Shown piece by piece: positions 11,403-19,659 of a stretch of DNA of 64,000 nucleotides. A program made the position numbers and the translations under genes. The notes under the pieces were generated by a model. The model had not been told where the DNA came from. It was given only the letters and a program-made list of their open reading frames with translations, and made no database searches. Position 1 is the stretch's first letter, and every line of letters begins with the position of its first letter. Source of the stretch: Variovorax sp. MHTC-1 (GTDB taxonomy: Bacteria > Pseudomonadota > Gammaproteobacteria > Burkholderiales > Burkholderiaceae_C); NCBI RefSeq assembly GCF_003984645.1, contig NZ_RWKI01000008.1, positions 62,001 to 126,000 of the forward strand, read 5' to 3'.

Positions 11403-12158
11403 ATGTCGGCCGACCCTCTTCAAGCCCTGCAGGCCGCGAACCGCGCGCTGCCGTCCGCCGGCACGGGCGAGGGCACGCTGCTGATCGCCGGCGCGACCGG
11501 CGCGCTGGGCCAGGAGCTGGTGCGGCGCCTGGCCGGCCGGCATCGCTTCGACCACACGCGCGTGCTCGCACGCGAGCCGATCCGCGACGGCCTGCGCGGC
11601 GTCGAGACCCTGCTCGCGCCGGCCGCGGAGATCGCGCGGTGGCCGCTCGTCGCGGCCGATACGGCACTGGTCCTGTTCGAGCCGCCGCGTCTCTACTACG
11701 ACCGCGAGCGTGCCCTGTGGACGCCCGAGCCGGCGCAGCTGCCCGCGCTCGCACGCTGGCTGCGGACCTGCGGCGCGCGCACGCTGGCCATCGTGCAGCC
11801 GCACGACCAGGGCCGGCTGCCGGAGGCGCTGAAGCGCGGCCTCGCCAGCCTCGACGAAGAGGCGGTGGTGGCGCTGGGCTTCGAGCGCGTGGTCATTGTC
11901 CGTTCGGCACGCAAGCCCGCCGCGGCCCGCTTCGCGAATCCGGCCGAGCGGCTGGCCGCATGGATGCTGTCGATCGCCCGCTTCATGGTGCCGACCAGCG
12001 AGCAGCCGGTGCGCGCGACCAAGGTGGCGGAACTGGTCGACGTCGCGCTGCGCATTGCGCCGCCGGGCGTGCACGTGGCCGCGCCCGAGCTGGTGTGGCA
12101 GGCCGCGCAGGGCGAGTTGCAGGCAGTGGCCGAGAACTGGCTGTACGCGACGCGCTGA
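11403..12158 (+). CDS. NAD(P)-binding Rossmann protein, atypical SDR-like
   Basis: A 251-residue protein with a dinucleotide-binding motif near residue 28-37, TLLIAGATGALGQELVRRL (GxxGxxG). This is the pattern of atypical short-chain dehydrogenases of the NmrA/HSCARG or YwnB type. The catalytic YxxxK tetrad is not evident, so a redox-sensing or non-catalytic role is possible. The C-terminal part, PTSEQPVRATKVAELVDVALRIAP, is common to the NAD(P)H-binding group. It lies divergent to lemA with about 45 bases between starts, so the two promoters overlap or face each other. Confidence 0.7.
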   Translation: MSADPLQALQAANRALPSAGTGEGTLLIAGATGALGQELVRRLAGRHRFDHTRVLAREPIRDGLRGVETLLAPAAEIARWPLVAADTALVLFEPPRLYYDRERALWTPEPAQLPALARWLRTCGARTLAIVQPHDQGRLPEALKRGLASLDEEAVVALGFERVVIVRSARKPAAARFANPAERLAAWMLSIARFMVPTSEQPVRATKVAELVDVALRIAPPGVHVAAPELVWQAAQGELQAVAENWLYATR

Positions 12159-12219
12159 CGTCCGACGGCGCCGCAACCTGCGCCCGATGCAAAATCGGCA
12201 CATTCCGGCTGCAGCCTTT

Positions 12220-12672
12220 ATGTCCACCAAGACCAAACTCCGCGCCGTCGCTGTCGGCGGCACCGCCGACGAAGTCGAGGCGGCCTTCTACGAAGCGCTG
12301 CAGCGCGGCGATATCGATGCATTGATGGCCTGCTGGGCCGACGAGGACGAGGTGTTCTGCGTCCATCCCGGCGGCCCGCGGCTGGTGGGCGCCGAGGCGA
12401 TCCGCGCCGCCTTCGAGCACATGTTCGCCAACGGCGCGATCCACGCCATGCCGGCGCGCGTGCGCCGGGTCGAGTCGCTCGCGAGCGCGGTGCACAACGT
12501 GCTGGAACGCATCGAGGTGCTCACCGCCGAAGGGCCGCGCCATGCCTTCGTGCTGGCAACCAACGTTTATCACAAGACCGCCCAGGGCTGGCGCATGGTG
12601 GCGCACCATGCAAGCCCGGGCAGCGTGCACGCGCCCGAGGAGGAGGACCCGGCCCCCCAGACGCTTCACTGA
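12220..12672 (+). CDS. SnoaL/NTF2-like nuclear-transport-factor-fold protein
   Basis: A 150-residue protein with the alpha+beta cone pattern of NTF2-like proteins. A helix with AFYEALQRGDIDALMACWADEDEVFCVHPGGPRLVGAEAIRAAFEHMF is followed by beta strands, ending HKTAQGWRMVAHHASPG. It matches the DUF4440/SnoaL_3 type. No catalytic residues can be assigned. The ATG at 12220 begins MSTKTKLRAVAVG. It is followed one base later by the start of a YheT-like hydrolase gene, so the two are probably co-transcribed. Confidence 0.8.
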   Translation: MSTKTKLRAVAVGGTADEVEAAFYEALQRGDIDALMACWADEDEVFCVHPGGPRLVGAEAIRAAFEHMFANGAIHAMPARVRRVESLASAVHNVLERIEVLTAEGPRHAFVLATNVYHKTAQGWRMVAHHASPGSVHAPEEEDPAPQTLH

Positions 12673-12673
12673 C

Positions 12674-13732
12674 ATGCAATACGTCGCACCACTCTGGCTG
12701 CCCGGCGGCAACCTGCAAACCATCTGGCCCGCGCTCTATGCACGGCGCGTGGGCGCACCCTTGCTTGCTTACCGGCGCGAGCGCTGGAACACGCCGGACG
12801 GCGACTTCATCGACGTGGACTTTCTGGATGCGGCCGGTTCCGGGCCGAAGCCGCTGCTTGTCCTGTTCCACGGCCTCGAGGGATCCTCGAAGAGCCACTA
12901 CGCCGAGGCTTTCGCGGCCTTTGCGATGGTCCGCGGATGGGACTACGCGGTGCCGCATTTCCGCGGCTGCAGCGGCGAGCTCAACCTCGCCCCGCGCGCC
13001 TACCATTCCGGCGACTACGAGGAGATCGGCTGGATCCTCGGGCGCATGCGCGCGCAGCGTGGCGGGCCCGAGCGCAGCGCCGCGCCGCCCCAAGCAAGCG
13101 AGCACCCCCTCGGGGGGCAGCGAGGACACGAAGTGCCGAGCGTGGGGGCACCTATCCTTGCAGCCGGCGTGTCGCTGGGCGGCAATGCGCTCTTGCGCTG
13201 GACCGAAGAGGCGGGCGACGAGGCCGCGAAGCTGGTCAGCGCCGTGGCCTCGATCTCGGCGCCGCTCGACCTGGCCGCCGGCGGCGCGGCCATCGGCCGC
13301 GGCTTCAACCGGCTGGTCTACACGCGCATGTTCCTGTCGACCATGAAACCCAAGGCGCTGGCCAAGCTGGCCCAGCATCCGGGCCTGTTCGATCGCGACA
13401 AGCTCCTCGCGGCCCAGGATCTCTACGCCTTCGACAACGTGTTCACCGCGCCGCTGCACGGCTTTCGCGACACCGACGACTACTGGGCGCGCGGCTCGGC
13501 CAAGCCGCATCTGGATGCGATCCGCATTCCCGCGCTGGCGGTGAACGCCACCAACGACCCCTTCGTGCCTGCGGACAGCCTGCCGCGCCAGAGCCAGGTG
13601 GGCCGCCACGTCACGCTCTGGCAGCCGGCTCATGGCGGCCATGTGGGGTTTCCGCTGGGTGCGCCGCCCGGGCATGTGCGCGGCATGCCGGAGCGCGTCG
13701 GCGGCTGGCTGGCCCAGCATTTGAGCGCTTGA
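12674..13732 (+). CDS. Alpha/beta hydrolase, YheT family
   Basis: A 352-residue hydrolase. The YheT-type opening YVAPLWLPGGNLQTIWPAL is followed by DGDFIDVDFL and LLVLFHGLEGSSKSHYAEAFA (oxyanion region), then AAGVSLGGNALLRW, the nucleophile-elbow GxSxGG. A terminal PAHGGHVGF supplies the catalytic His, and an Asp is likely in NATNDPFVP. The segment GPERSAAPPQASEHPLGGQRGHEVPSVGAP just before the nucleophile is unlike the family. It is encoded by a GC-rich hairpin repeat (13077-13149) that looks inserted in frame. Whether the enzyme still folds is unknown. Confidence 0.85.
   Translation: MQYVAPLWLPGGNLQTIWPALYARRVGAPLLAYRRERWNTPDGDFIDVDFLDAAGSGPKPLLVLFHGLEGSSKSHYAEAFAAFAMVRGWDYAVPHFRGCSGELNLAPRAYHSGDYEEIGWILGRMRAQRGGPERSAAPPQASEHPLGGQRGHEVPSVGAPILAAGVSLGGNALLRWTEEAGDEAAKLVSAVASISAPLDLAAGGAAIGRGFNRLVYTRMFLSTMKPKALAKLAQHPGLFDRDKLLAAQDLYAFDNVFTAPLHGFRDTDDYWARGSAKPHLDAIRIPALAVNATNDPFVPADSLPRQSQVGRHVTLWQPAHGGHVGFPLGAPPGHVRGMPERVGGWLAQHLSA
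13077..13149. repeat. Comamonadaceae-type GC-rich repeat inserted in frame in the hydrolase gene
   Basis: The stretch contains a tight hairpin (CCCCCTCGGGGGG, about 13104-13116) followed by a GCAGCGAGGACACGAAG-type tail and GAGCGTGGGGGC. It adds about 25 residues immediately before the nucleophile elbow. I recall closely similar hairpin elements scattered between genes in Variovorax and Acidovorax; no search was possible. It keeps the reading frame open. Confidence 0.5.
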
Positions 13733-13763
13733 ACTACAGCCGCGCGGCTCGATCCGCGCCAGA

Positions 13764-14318
13764 ATGAGCCTTATGGACGACATCGTCAAACAGGCGCTCG
13801 CCAAATGGCCGAACGTGCCGCACTGCTACGGTTGGCTCGGCCTGGACGCGCGCGGCAACTGGTACATGCGCGACGACCGCACCCAGGCCATGGGGCCTTT
13901 TCCGGCGGCCAAGGGCTCCTTGCTCAAGCACGACAAGCTGATCGATTTCATCCAGCGCAACTACGAGCACGACGAGCGCGGCCAGTGGTTCTTCCAGAAC
14001 GGCCCGCAGCGCGTCTACGTCGAGCTCGAAGCCGCGCCGTGGATCTGGCGTGTCGCGGAAGACTTCTCGGTCCGTTCGCACAGCGGGTTGGAGGTGGAAC
14101 CCTCGGCCTGCCTGCTCGATGAAGACGGCAGGCTCTACCTGGTGGCGCCGCTCGGGCTCGGCCTGGTCCATACGCAGGACGTGGGCGTGGCGGCCGAGGC
14201 GATCGAAGCGGGGCGCTGGACGCCGCAGGACGTGCGTGCCGCGGAGTTGCCTGCGCGCTTCGGCCATGTCATGAGCCCGGCCGCGGGCCAACCGCTCAGG
14301 CAGCCGGCGCACCCGTAA
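13764..14318 (+). CDS. Conserved betaproteobacterial protein of unknown function
   Basis: A 184-residue soluble protein without signal peptide or membrane segment. It opens MSLMDDIVKQALAKWPNVPHCYGWLGLDARGNWYMRDD and contains several Trp/Tyr-rich strands (QWFFQNGPQRVYVELEAAPWIWRV). I recognise the style of a DUF2946-like or similar small conserved betaproteobacterial family but cannot assign a function. An alternative start is the ATG three codons downstream (13773). A strong bidirectional terminator follows directly. Confidence 0.7.
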   Translation: MSLMDDIVKQALAKWPNVPHCYGWLGLDARGNWYMRDDRTQAMGPFPAAKGSLLKHDKLIDFIQRNYEHDERGQWFFQNGPQRVYVELEAAPWIWRVAEDFSVRSHSGLEVEPSACLLDEDGRLYLVAPLGLGLVHTQDVGVAAEAIEAGRWTPQDVRAAELPARFGHVMSPAAGQPLRQPAHP

Positions 14319-14323
14319 AAAAA

Positions 14324-14343
14324 AGAGCCCGCATGCGGGCTCT
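14324..14343. terminator. Bidirectional rho-independent terminator
   Basis: A perfect 20-base palindrome, AGAGCCCGCATGCGGGCTCT, sits between the convergent unknown gene and the cytochrome c gene. An A-run (14317-14323) on its left would be the U-run for the minus strand. Confidence 0.85.
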
Positions 14344-14367
14344 TCGTTCGAGAGGGTGTGTGAAGCC

Positions 14368-14970
14368 CTATGGCTTGGCCGGCGCGGCCGCATCGGATGC
14401 CGCCGCCTCGGGTGCGGGCGCCGCGGGGCGGTCCGGCACGGGGAACTTGGCGCCGGCCGAATTGGCCAGGTAGACCACCGCACGGCCGATCTCGACATCC
14501 TCGAAGTCGCCGCCGCCCTGGGGAGGCATGGCGCCCTTGCCCTTGAGCGCATGCTCGAGCAGCGTGGCGTAGCCCTGGCCGAGGCGGGGGCCCCAGGCCG
14601 CGGCATCGTTGAGGTGCGGAGCCGTCGGGATGCCGGGTGCGCCGTGGCAAGCCACGCATTGCGCCTTGAACACGGCCTCGCCGGCGGCCAGCGGCCGGTT
14701 GGCGTCGCGGATCTCGATCGAGCCGACCTTCTTGAGCCGCTCGGCGACCTCGCGGTCGCGCGCTTCCTTCGACACGCCGTAGAGCGACATGCTGTCGCCC
14801 TGCGCATCGCCCGAGGGATGGGTGCCGGAGACCACGTAGGAGACCAGGCCCGCGATGATCAGGATGGGAGCGATGAACGAGAAGAAGACCGCGAGGAGCA
14901 GCTGTTTCGGGTTCTTGATCGGGCCGGTATGGGCGTCTTGTGTGGCCTGGTAGTGCGGGTCGTCGCTCAT
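14368..14970 (-). CDS. Membrane-anchored cytochrome c (class I, c5-like)
   Basis: A 200-residue protein with an N-terminal membrane anchor (about 24-48, LLLAVFFSFIAPILIIAGLVSYVV). It has a periplasmic haem domain with CVACHG (CxxCH, about residue 110) and a distal methionine likely in GKGAMPPQGG. A C-terminal Ala/Pro-rich tail follows. This is the layout of cytochrome c5-like proteins of betaproteobacteria that pass electrons to terminal oxidases. It is a single gene between a terminator and the efflux operon's 3' end. Confidence 0.88.
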   Translation of the reverse strand: MSDDPHYQATQDAHTGPIKNPKQLLLAVFFSFIAPILIIAGLVSYVVSGTHPSGDAQGDSMSLYGVSKEARDREVAERLKKVGSIEIRDANRPLAAGEAVFKAQCVACHGAPGIPTAPHLNDAAAWGPRLGQGYATLLEHALKGKGAMPPQGGGDFEDVEIGRAVVYLANSAGAKFPVPDRPAAPAPEAAASDAAAPAKP

Positions 14971-15061
14971 GGCGTCCTCAGTATCGGGGGCTCTTCGGGG
15001 GCGTTTTTCGGATCAACCGGCGATTATAGAGAGGCGCCCGGGGACGCCCCCACGGTCCGCC

Positions 15062-16489
15062 TCAACGCGTTGCCCAGCCGCCACCCAGCGCTTTGTAGAG
15101 CGCAATCTGGTTTTGCAGCTGCAGCAGCCGGGTCTGCACTGCGGCCTGCTGCACGCCGTAGAGCGAACGCTGCGAATCGAGCAGGTCGAGCGCGCTCGCG
15201 ATGCCGTTGCGGTAGCGCAGGTCGGAGAGCCTGAAGCGGACCTCCTCGGCGTTCGACTGCGCGCGCAGCGCCCGCAACTGCTCGCCGAGCGTGGCGCGGC
15301 CGGCGAGCGCGTCGGCGACTTCGCGGAAGGCCGTCTGGATCGACTTCTCGTATTGCGCCACCGCGATCTCGCGGCCGGCCCGGGCCGAATCCAGCCCGGC
15401 CTGGTTGCGGCCCGCATCGAAGATCGGCAGCGTGATCTGCGGCGCGAAGGACCAGGCCTTGGAGCCCTTGTCGAACAGCCCCGAGAACTCGCTGCTCGCG
15501 GTGCCGATCGACGAAGTCAGCGCGACGCGCGGGAAGAAAGCCGCGCGCGCGGCGCCGATGTTGGCATTGGCCGCGATCAGCTGCTGCTCGGCGGCGCGGA
15601 TGTCGGGCCGCTCGCCCAGCAGGTCGGAAGGCAGGCCGGCCGGCAGGTCCGGCATCAGCGCGATCGCATCGAGGCCGCGGCCGCCTTCGGTCGCCTCGGC
15701 CGGCACCGGCGCGCCGAGCAACAAGGCCAGCGCGTTCTCGTCCTGCATGCGCAGGCGCTGCTGCTCGGCGTAGGACGCGCGCGCGGACTCGGCCAGCGTC
15801 TCGGCCAGGCGAAGGTCGATCTCCGAAACTACGCCGCTGTCGAAGCGCAGGCGCGTGAGCTTCTGCGACTCCTCGCGCGTGGCCAGGGTCTGGCGCGTCA
15901 GCTCGAGCAGCTGGTCGTCCGCGATCAGCGTGAGCCAGCCGCTGGCGACCGCGCCGATCAGGCTTATCTGCGCCGCCTTGCGCGATTCCTCGGTAGCGAG
16001 GAACTGCGCCAGCGCCTGTTCCTTGAGGCTGGCGACGCGGCCGAAGAAGTCGAGCTCCCAGGCGGTGATGCCGAGGTTGACCGAATAGCTCGATGCCACG
16101 CTGCCGCCCACGCCCACTGCCTGGAGCGCGTTCGGACTCGAGCGCGAGCCGCTGGCCGTGAGATCGAGCGCGGGGAACTGGGCCGCGCGCTGGATCTGGA
16201 GCTGCGCGCGCGCCTGCTCGATGTTGAGCACGGACACGCGCAGGTCGCGGTTGTTGGCCAGCGCGGTCTCGATCAGCTTCGCGAGGCGCGGATCGGTGAA
16301 GAAGTCCTGCCAGGCGAGCGTGGAAGCAGGCGACTGGGGCGCTTGCGCACTGCTTGCGGCCTGCGCGCCCGGATAGACGGCCGGCACCGGTGCGGCAGGG
16401 CGCTCGTAGGCCGGGATGAGCGAGCAGCCGGCCAGCACCATGGCTGCAGCGCCGGCCAGCGCGGTGGAGACGATTTTCTTTTTAGTCAT
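15062..16489 (-). CDS. RND efflux outer-membrane lipoprotein (OprM/NodT family)
   Basis: A 475-residue outer-membrane channel. The N-terminus MTKKKIVSTALAGAAAMVLAGCSLIP has a lipobox (LAGC). OEP repeats follow, such as ANNRDLRVSVLNIEQARAQLQIQRAAQFP and, in the second half, the related ANANIGAARAAFFPRVALTSSIG. TolC-like trimers form the exit duct of tripartite pumps. The start at 16489 begins the lipoprotein signal and overlaps the 3' end of the upstream permease gene by 8 bases. It is therefore the last gene of an acrA-acrB-oprM type operon. Confidence 0.93.
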   Translation of the reverse strand: MTKKKIVSTALAGAAAMVLAGCSLIPAYERPAAPVPAVYPGAQAASSAQAPQSPASTLAWQDFFTDPRLAKLIETALANNRDLRVSVLNIEQARAQLQIQRAAQFPALDLTASGSRSSPNALQAVGVGGSVASSYSVNLGITAWELDFFGRVASLKEQALAQFLATEESRKAAQISLIGAVASGWLTLIADDQLLELTRQTLATREESQKLTRLRFDSGVVSEIDLRLAETLAESARASYAEQQRLRMQDENALALLLGAPVPAEATEGGRGLDAIALMPDLPAGLPSDLLGERPDIRAAEQQLIAANANIGAARAAFFPRVALTSSIGTASSEFSGLFDKGSKAWSFAPQITLPIFDAGRNQAGLDSARAGREIAVAQYEKSIQTAFREVADALAGRATLGEQLRALRAQSNAEEVRFRLSDLRYRNGIASALDLLDSQRSLYGVQQAAVQTRLLQLQNQIALYKALGGGWATR

Positions 16490-19400
16490 GGGCTGGGGCT
16501 TCCTCGATGCCTGCGGCCTGCGCATGGCGCCGATCGACTTCGTGCTGGCGCTCGCTGCCCTTGAACAGGCGGCGCACCACCACGAAGAACACCGGGACGA
16601 AAATCACCGCGAGCACGGTGCCGGTCACCATGCCGCCGATCACGCCGGTGCCGATCGCGCGCTGGCTCGCCGAGCCGGCGCCCGAGGCGATCACCAGCGG
16701 CAGCACGCCGAGGCCGAAGGCCAGCGAGGTCATGATGATCGGGCGGAACCGCAGATGGGCGGCGGCCAGTGCGGACTCGACCACGCCTTTGCCCTGCGCC
16801 TGCAGGTCCTTGGCGAACTCGATGATCAGAATCGCGTTCTTCGCCGACAGGCCGATGATGGTGATCAGGCCGACCTGGAAGTACACGTCGTTCGAATAGG
16901 CGCGCAGCAAGGTCGCGAGCAGCACGCCCAGCACGCCCAGCGGCACCACCATGATCACGGACAGCGGAATCGTCCAGCTCTCGTAGAGCGCAGCCAGGCA
17001 CAGGAATACGGCCAGGATCGAGAAGGCGTAGAGGATGATCGCCTGCGCGCCGGCGAGCTTCTCTTCGCGCGACTGGCCGGTCCACTCGTAGCCGAAGCCC
17101 GGCGGCAGCTGCGCGGCGATCTTTTCCATCTCGGCCATCGCTGCGCCCGAGCTGGAGCCCGGCGCCGCCGAGCCCGAGATGCGGACCGCGGGGTAGCCGT
17201 TGTAGCGCACGGTCTGCTGCGCGCCGGTGATCCAGCGCGTGCTCGCGAAGGCCGACAGCGGCACCGGCATGCCCTGCGTGTTGCTCGCGTTGAGCTTGAG
17301 CAGGTCCGCCGGCTGCATGCGCGCCGGCGCGTCGGCCTGCACCACCACGCGCTGCAGGCGTCCCTGGTTCGGGAAGTCGTTGATGTAGCTCGAGCCGAGC
17401 GCGGTCGACAGCGTGCTGTTGATGGCATCGAAAGTGACGCCCAGCGCGTTCGCCTTGTCGCGGTCGATGTCGATCTGCAGTTGCGGCGCGTCTTCCAGGC
17501 CGTCCGGGCGCACCTGCGTCAGCAAGGCGCTCTTGCCGGCCATGCCGAGCAGCTGGTTGCGCGCGTTGATCAGCGCCTCGTGGCCGGCGCCGCCGCGGTC
17601 CTGCAGGCGGAAGCTGAAGCCGCTGGCGTTGCCGAGCTCGGGGATCGGCGGCGGCGACAGCGGGTAGATGAAGGCGTCGCGGATGCCCGACAGCGCCCCG
17701 AAGGCGCGGCCGGCCACCGCATCGGCCGATTGGCCCGGGTCGTGGCGCTGTGCCCAGTCCTTGAGCGTGACGAAGGCGAGGCCGGCGTTCTGGCCCTGGC
17801 CCGAGAAGCTGAAGCCCAGCACGCCGACCATGCTCTCGACCTCGGGCTGCTTCAGGATGTACTTTTCAACGTCCTGCATCACCGCCAGCATGCGTTCCTG
17901 GGTCGCGCCCGGCGGCAGCTGCACGTTGACGATGATGTAGCCCTGGTCTTCCTGCGGCAGGAAGGAGGTGGGCAGCTGGCGGTACACCAGCACCACCGCG
18001 CCGATGATGGCCACGTAGATCACCAGGTAGCGCGCCGCGCGCTTGAGGATGCGCGCCACCAGGCTCTCATAGCCCTTGGCTGTGCGGGCGAAGCCGCGGT
18101 TGAACCAGCCGAAGAAGCCGCGCTTCTCGTGGTGGTGGCCGGCCTCCACCGGCTTCAGCAGCGTGGCGCACAGGGCCGGCGTGAGCGACAGCGCCAAGAA
18201 CGCCGAGAAGCCGATCGAGGCCACCATCACCGCCGAGAACTGGCGATAGATGTTGCCGGTGGAGCCCGCGAAGAAGGCCAGCGGCACGAACACCGAGATC
18301 AGCACCACCGTCACGCCGACGATGGCGCCGGAGATCTGGCGCATCGCCTTGCGCGTGGCCTCCAGCGGCGAGAGCCCTTCCTCGCTCATGATGCGCTCGA
18401 CGTTCTCCACCACCACGATCGCGTCGTCCACCACGATGCCGATCACCAGCACCATGCCGAACATGGTCAGCACGTTGACCGAGAAGCCCAGCGCCAGCAG
18501 GATGCCGAAGGTGCCCAGCAGCGCGATCGGGACCACGACGGTCGGGATGAGCGTGTAGCGCCAGTTCTGCAGGAACAGGAACATCACCAGGAATACCAGC
18601 GCCACCGCCTCGAACAGCGTCTTCACCACCTCTGTGATGGAAATGCTCACGAAGCGCGAGCTGTCGTAGGGGATGGTCCACTTCACGCCCTGCGGGAAGA
18701 AGCGCTCGAGCTCGGCCATCTTGGCGCGGATCGCCTTGGCCGACTGCAGTGCGTTGCCGTTCGGCGCGAGCTGCACGCCGATGCCCACCGCCTGCTCGCC
18801 GTTCAGGCGTGCCGAAGTGGCATAGCCCTGGCCGCCGAGCTCGATGCGCGCCACGTCCTTGAGGCGCACGGTGGCGCCGTTGGTGTTGGCGCGCAGCACG
18901 ATGTCGCCGAACTGCGAAGTCGTGGTGAGCTGGCCGTTGACCACCACCGTGGCCGCAATGGCCTGGCCCGCCACATTGGGCAGGTCGCCGATGGTGCCGG
19001 AGGACACTTGCGCATTCTGGGCGCGGATCGCCGCGTTGACCTCGGCCGACGACAGGTTGTAGCCCTGCAGCTTGGCCGGATCGATCCAGATGCGCATCGC
19101 GCGCTCGGTGCCGAACAGCTGGGCCTGGCCGATGCCGGCCACGCGCTGCAACTCGGGCACCACGTTGCGCGACGCGTAGTCGCCGAGCGCCGTGGTGTCG
19201 ATCGCCGGGTTGTCCGAGGACAGCATCGTGAACAGCAGGAAGTTGTTGCGCGACTTGTCCACGCGCACGCCCTGCTGCGTCACCGCCGCCGGCAGCCGCG
19301 GCGTGGCGCGCGACAGGCGGTTCTGTACGTCCACCTGGGCGAGTTCGGGATTGGTGCCGGTCTCGAAGGTAATGGTGATGGTGCCGGTGCCGTCCGCCTG

Positions 19401-19646
19401 CGCCACCGATTCCATGTAGATGAGGCCGGGCGAGCCGTTCATCTCGCGCTCGATGACCGAGAGCACGCTGTCTTCCAGCGTCTGGGCCGAAGCGCCGGGA
19501 TAGGCGACGTTGACGACGATGGCCGGCGGTGCCACCGGCGGGTACTGCGCAATCGGCAGCTGCGTGATGGACACGGCGCCCACCACGATGATGAACAGCG
19601 CGATCACCCACGCGAAGATGGGTCGGTCGATGAAGAATTTGGCCAT
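16482..19646 (-). CDS. acrB: RND multidrug efflux permease (AcrB/MexB, HAE1 family)
   Basis: A 1,054-residue inner-membrane proton/drug antiporter. The N-terminus MAKFFIDRPIFAWVIALFIIVVGAVSITQLPIAQYP is the standard HAE1 opening. The TM4 proton-relay aspartates are visible in MVLVIGIVVDDAIVVVENVERI. The second half repeats the fold, including GLSAKNAILIIEFAKDL (TM10 lysine). Two large periplasmic loops form the drug-binding porter domain. It follows the adaptor gene by 13 bases and overlaps the outer-membrane channel gene. It is probably repressed by the divergent TetR regulator. Confidence 0.96.
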   Translation of the reverse strand: MAKFFIDRPIFAWVIALFIIVVGAVSITQLPIAQYPPVAPPAIVVNVAYPGASAQTLEDSVLSVIEREMNGSPGLIYMESVAQADGTGTITITFETGTNPELAQVDVQNRLSRATPRLPAAVTQQGVRVDKSRNNFLLFTMLSSDNPAIDTTALGDYASRNVVPELQRVAGIGQAQLFGTERAMRIWIDPAKLQGYNLSSAEVNAAIRAQNAQVSSGTIGDLPNVAGQAIAATVVVNGQLTTTSQFGDIVLRANTNGATVRLKDVARIELGGQGYATSARLNGEQAVGIGVQLAPNGNALQSAKAIRAKMAELERFFPQGVKWTIPYDSSRFVSISITEVVKTLFEAVALVFLVMFLFLQNWRYTLIPTVVVPIALLGTFGILLALGFSVNVLTMFGMVLVIGIVVDDAIVVVENVERIMSEEGLSPLEATRKAMRQISGAIVGVTVVLISVFVPLAFFAGSTGNIYRQFSAVMVASIGFSAFLALSLTPALCATLLKPVEAGHHHEKRGFFGWFNRGFARTAKGYESLVARILKRAARYLVIYVAIIGAVVLVYRQLPTSFLPQEDQGYIIVNVQLPPGATQERMLAVMQDVEKYILKQPEVESMVGVLGFSFSGQGQNAGLAFVTLKDWAQRHDPGQSADAVAGRAFGALSGIRDAFIYPLSPPPIPELGNASGFSFRLQDRGGAGHEALINARNQLLGMAGKSALLTQVRPDGLEDAPQLQIDIDRDKANALGVTFDAINSTLSTALGSSYINDFPNQGRLQRVVVQADAPARMQPADLLKLNASNTQGMPVPLSAFASTRWITGAQQTVRYNGYPAVRISGSAAPGSSSGAAMAEMEKIAAQLPPGFGYEWTGQSREEKLAGAQAIILYAFSILAVFLCLAALYESWTIPLSVIMVVPLGVLGVLLATLLRAYSNDVYFQVGLITIIGLSAKNAILIIEFAKDLQAQGKGVVESALAAAHLRFRPIIMTSLAFGLGVLPLVIASGAGSASQRAIGTGVIGGMVTGTVLAVIFVPVFFVVVRRLFKGSERQHEVDRRHAQAAGIEEAPAHD

Positions 19647-19659
19647 GCGGGGACGCTCC

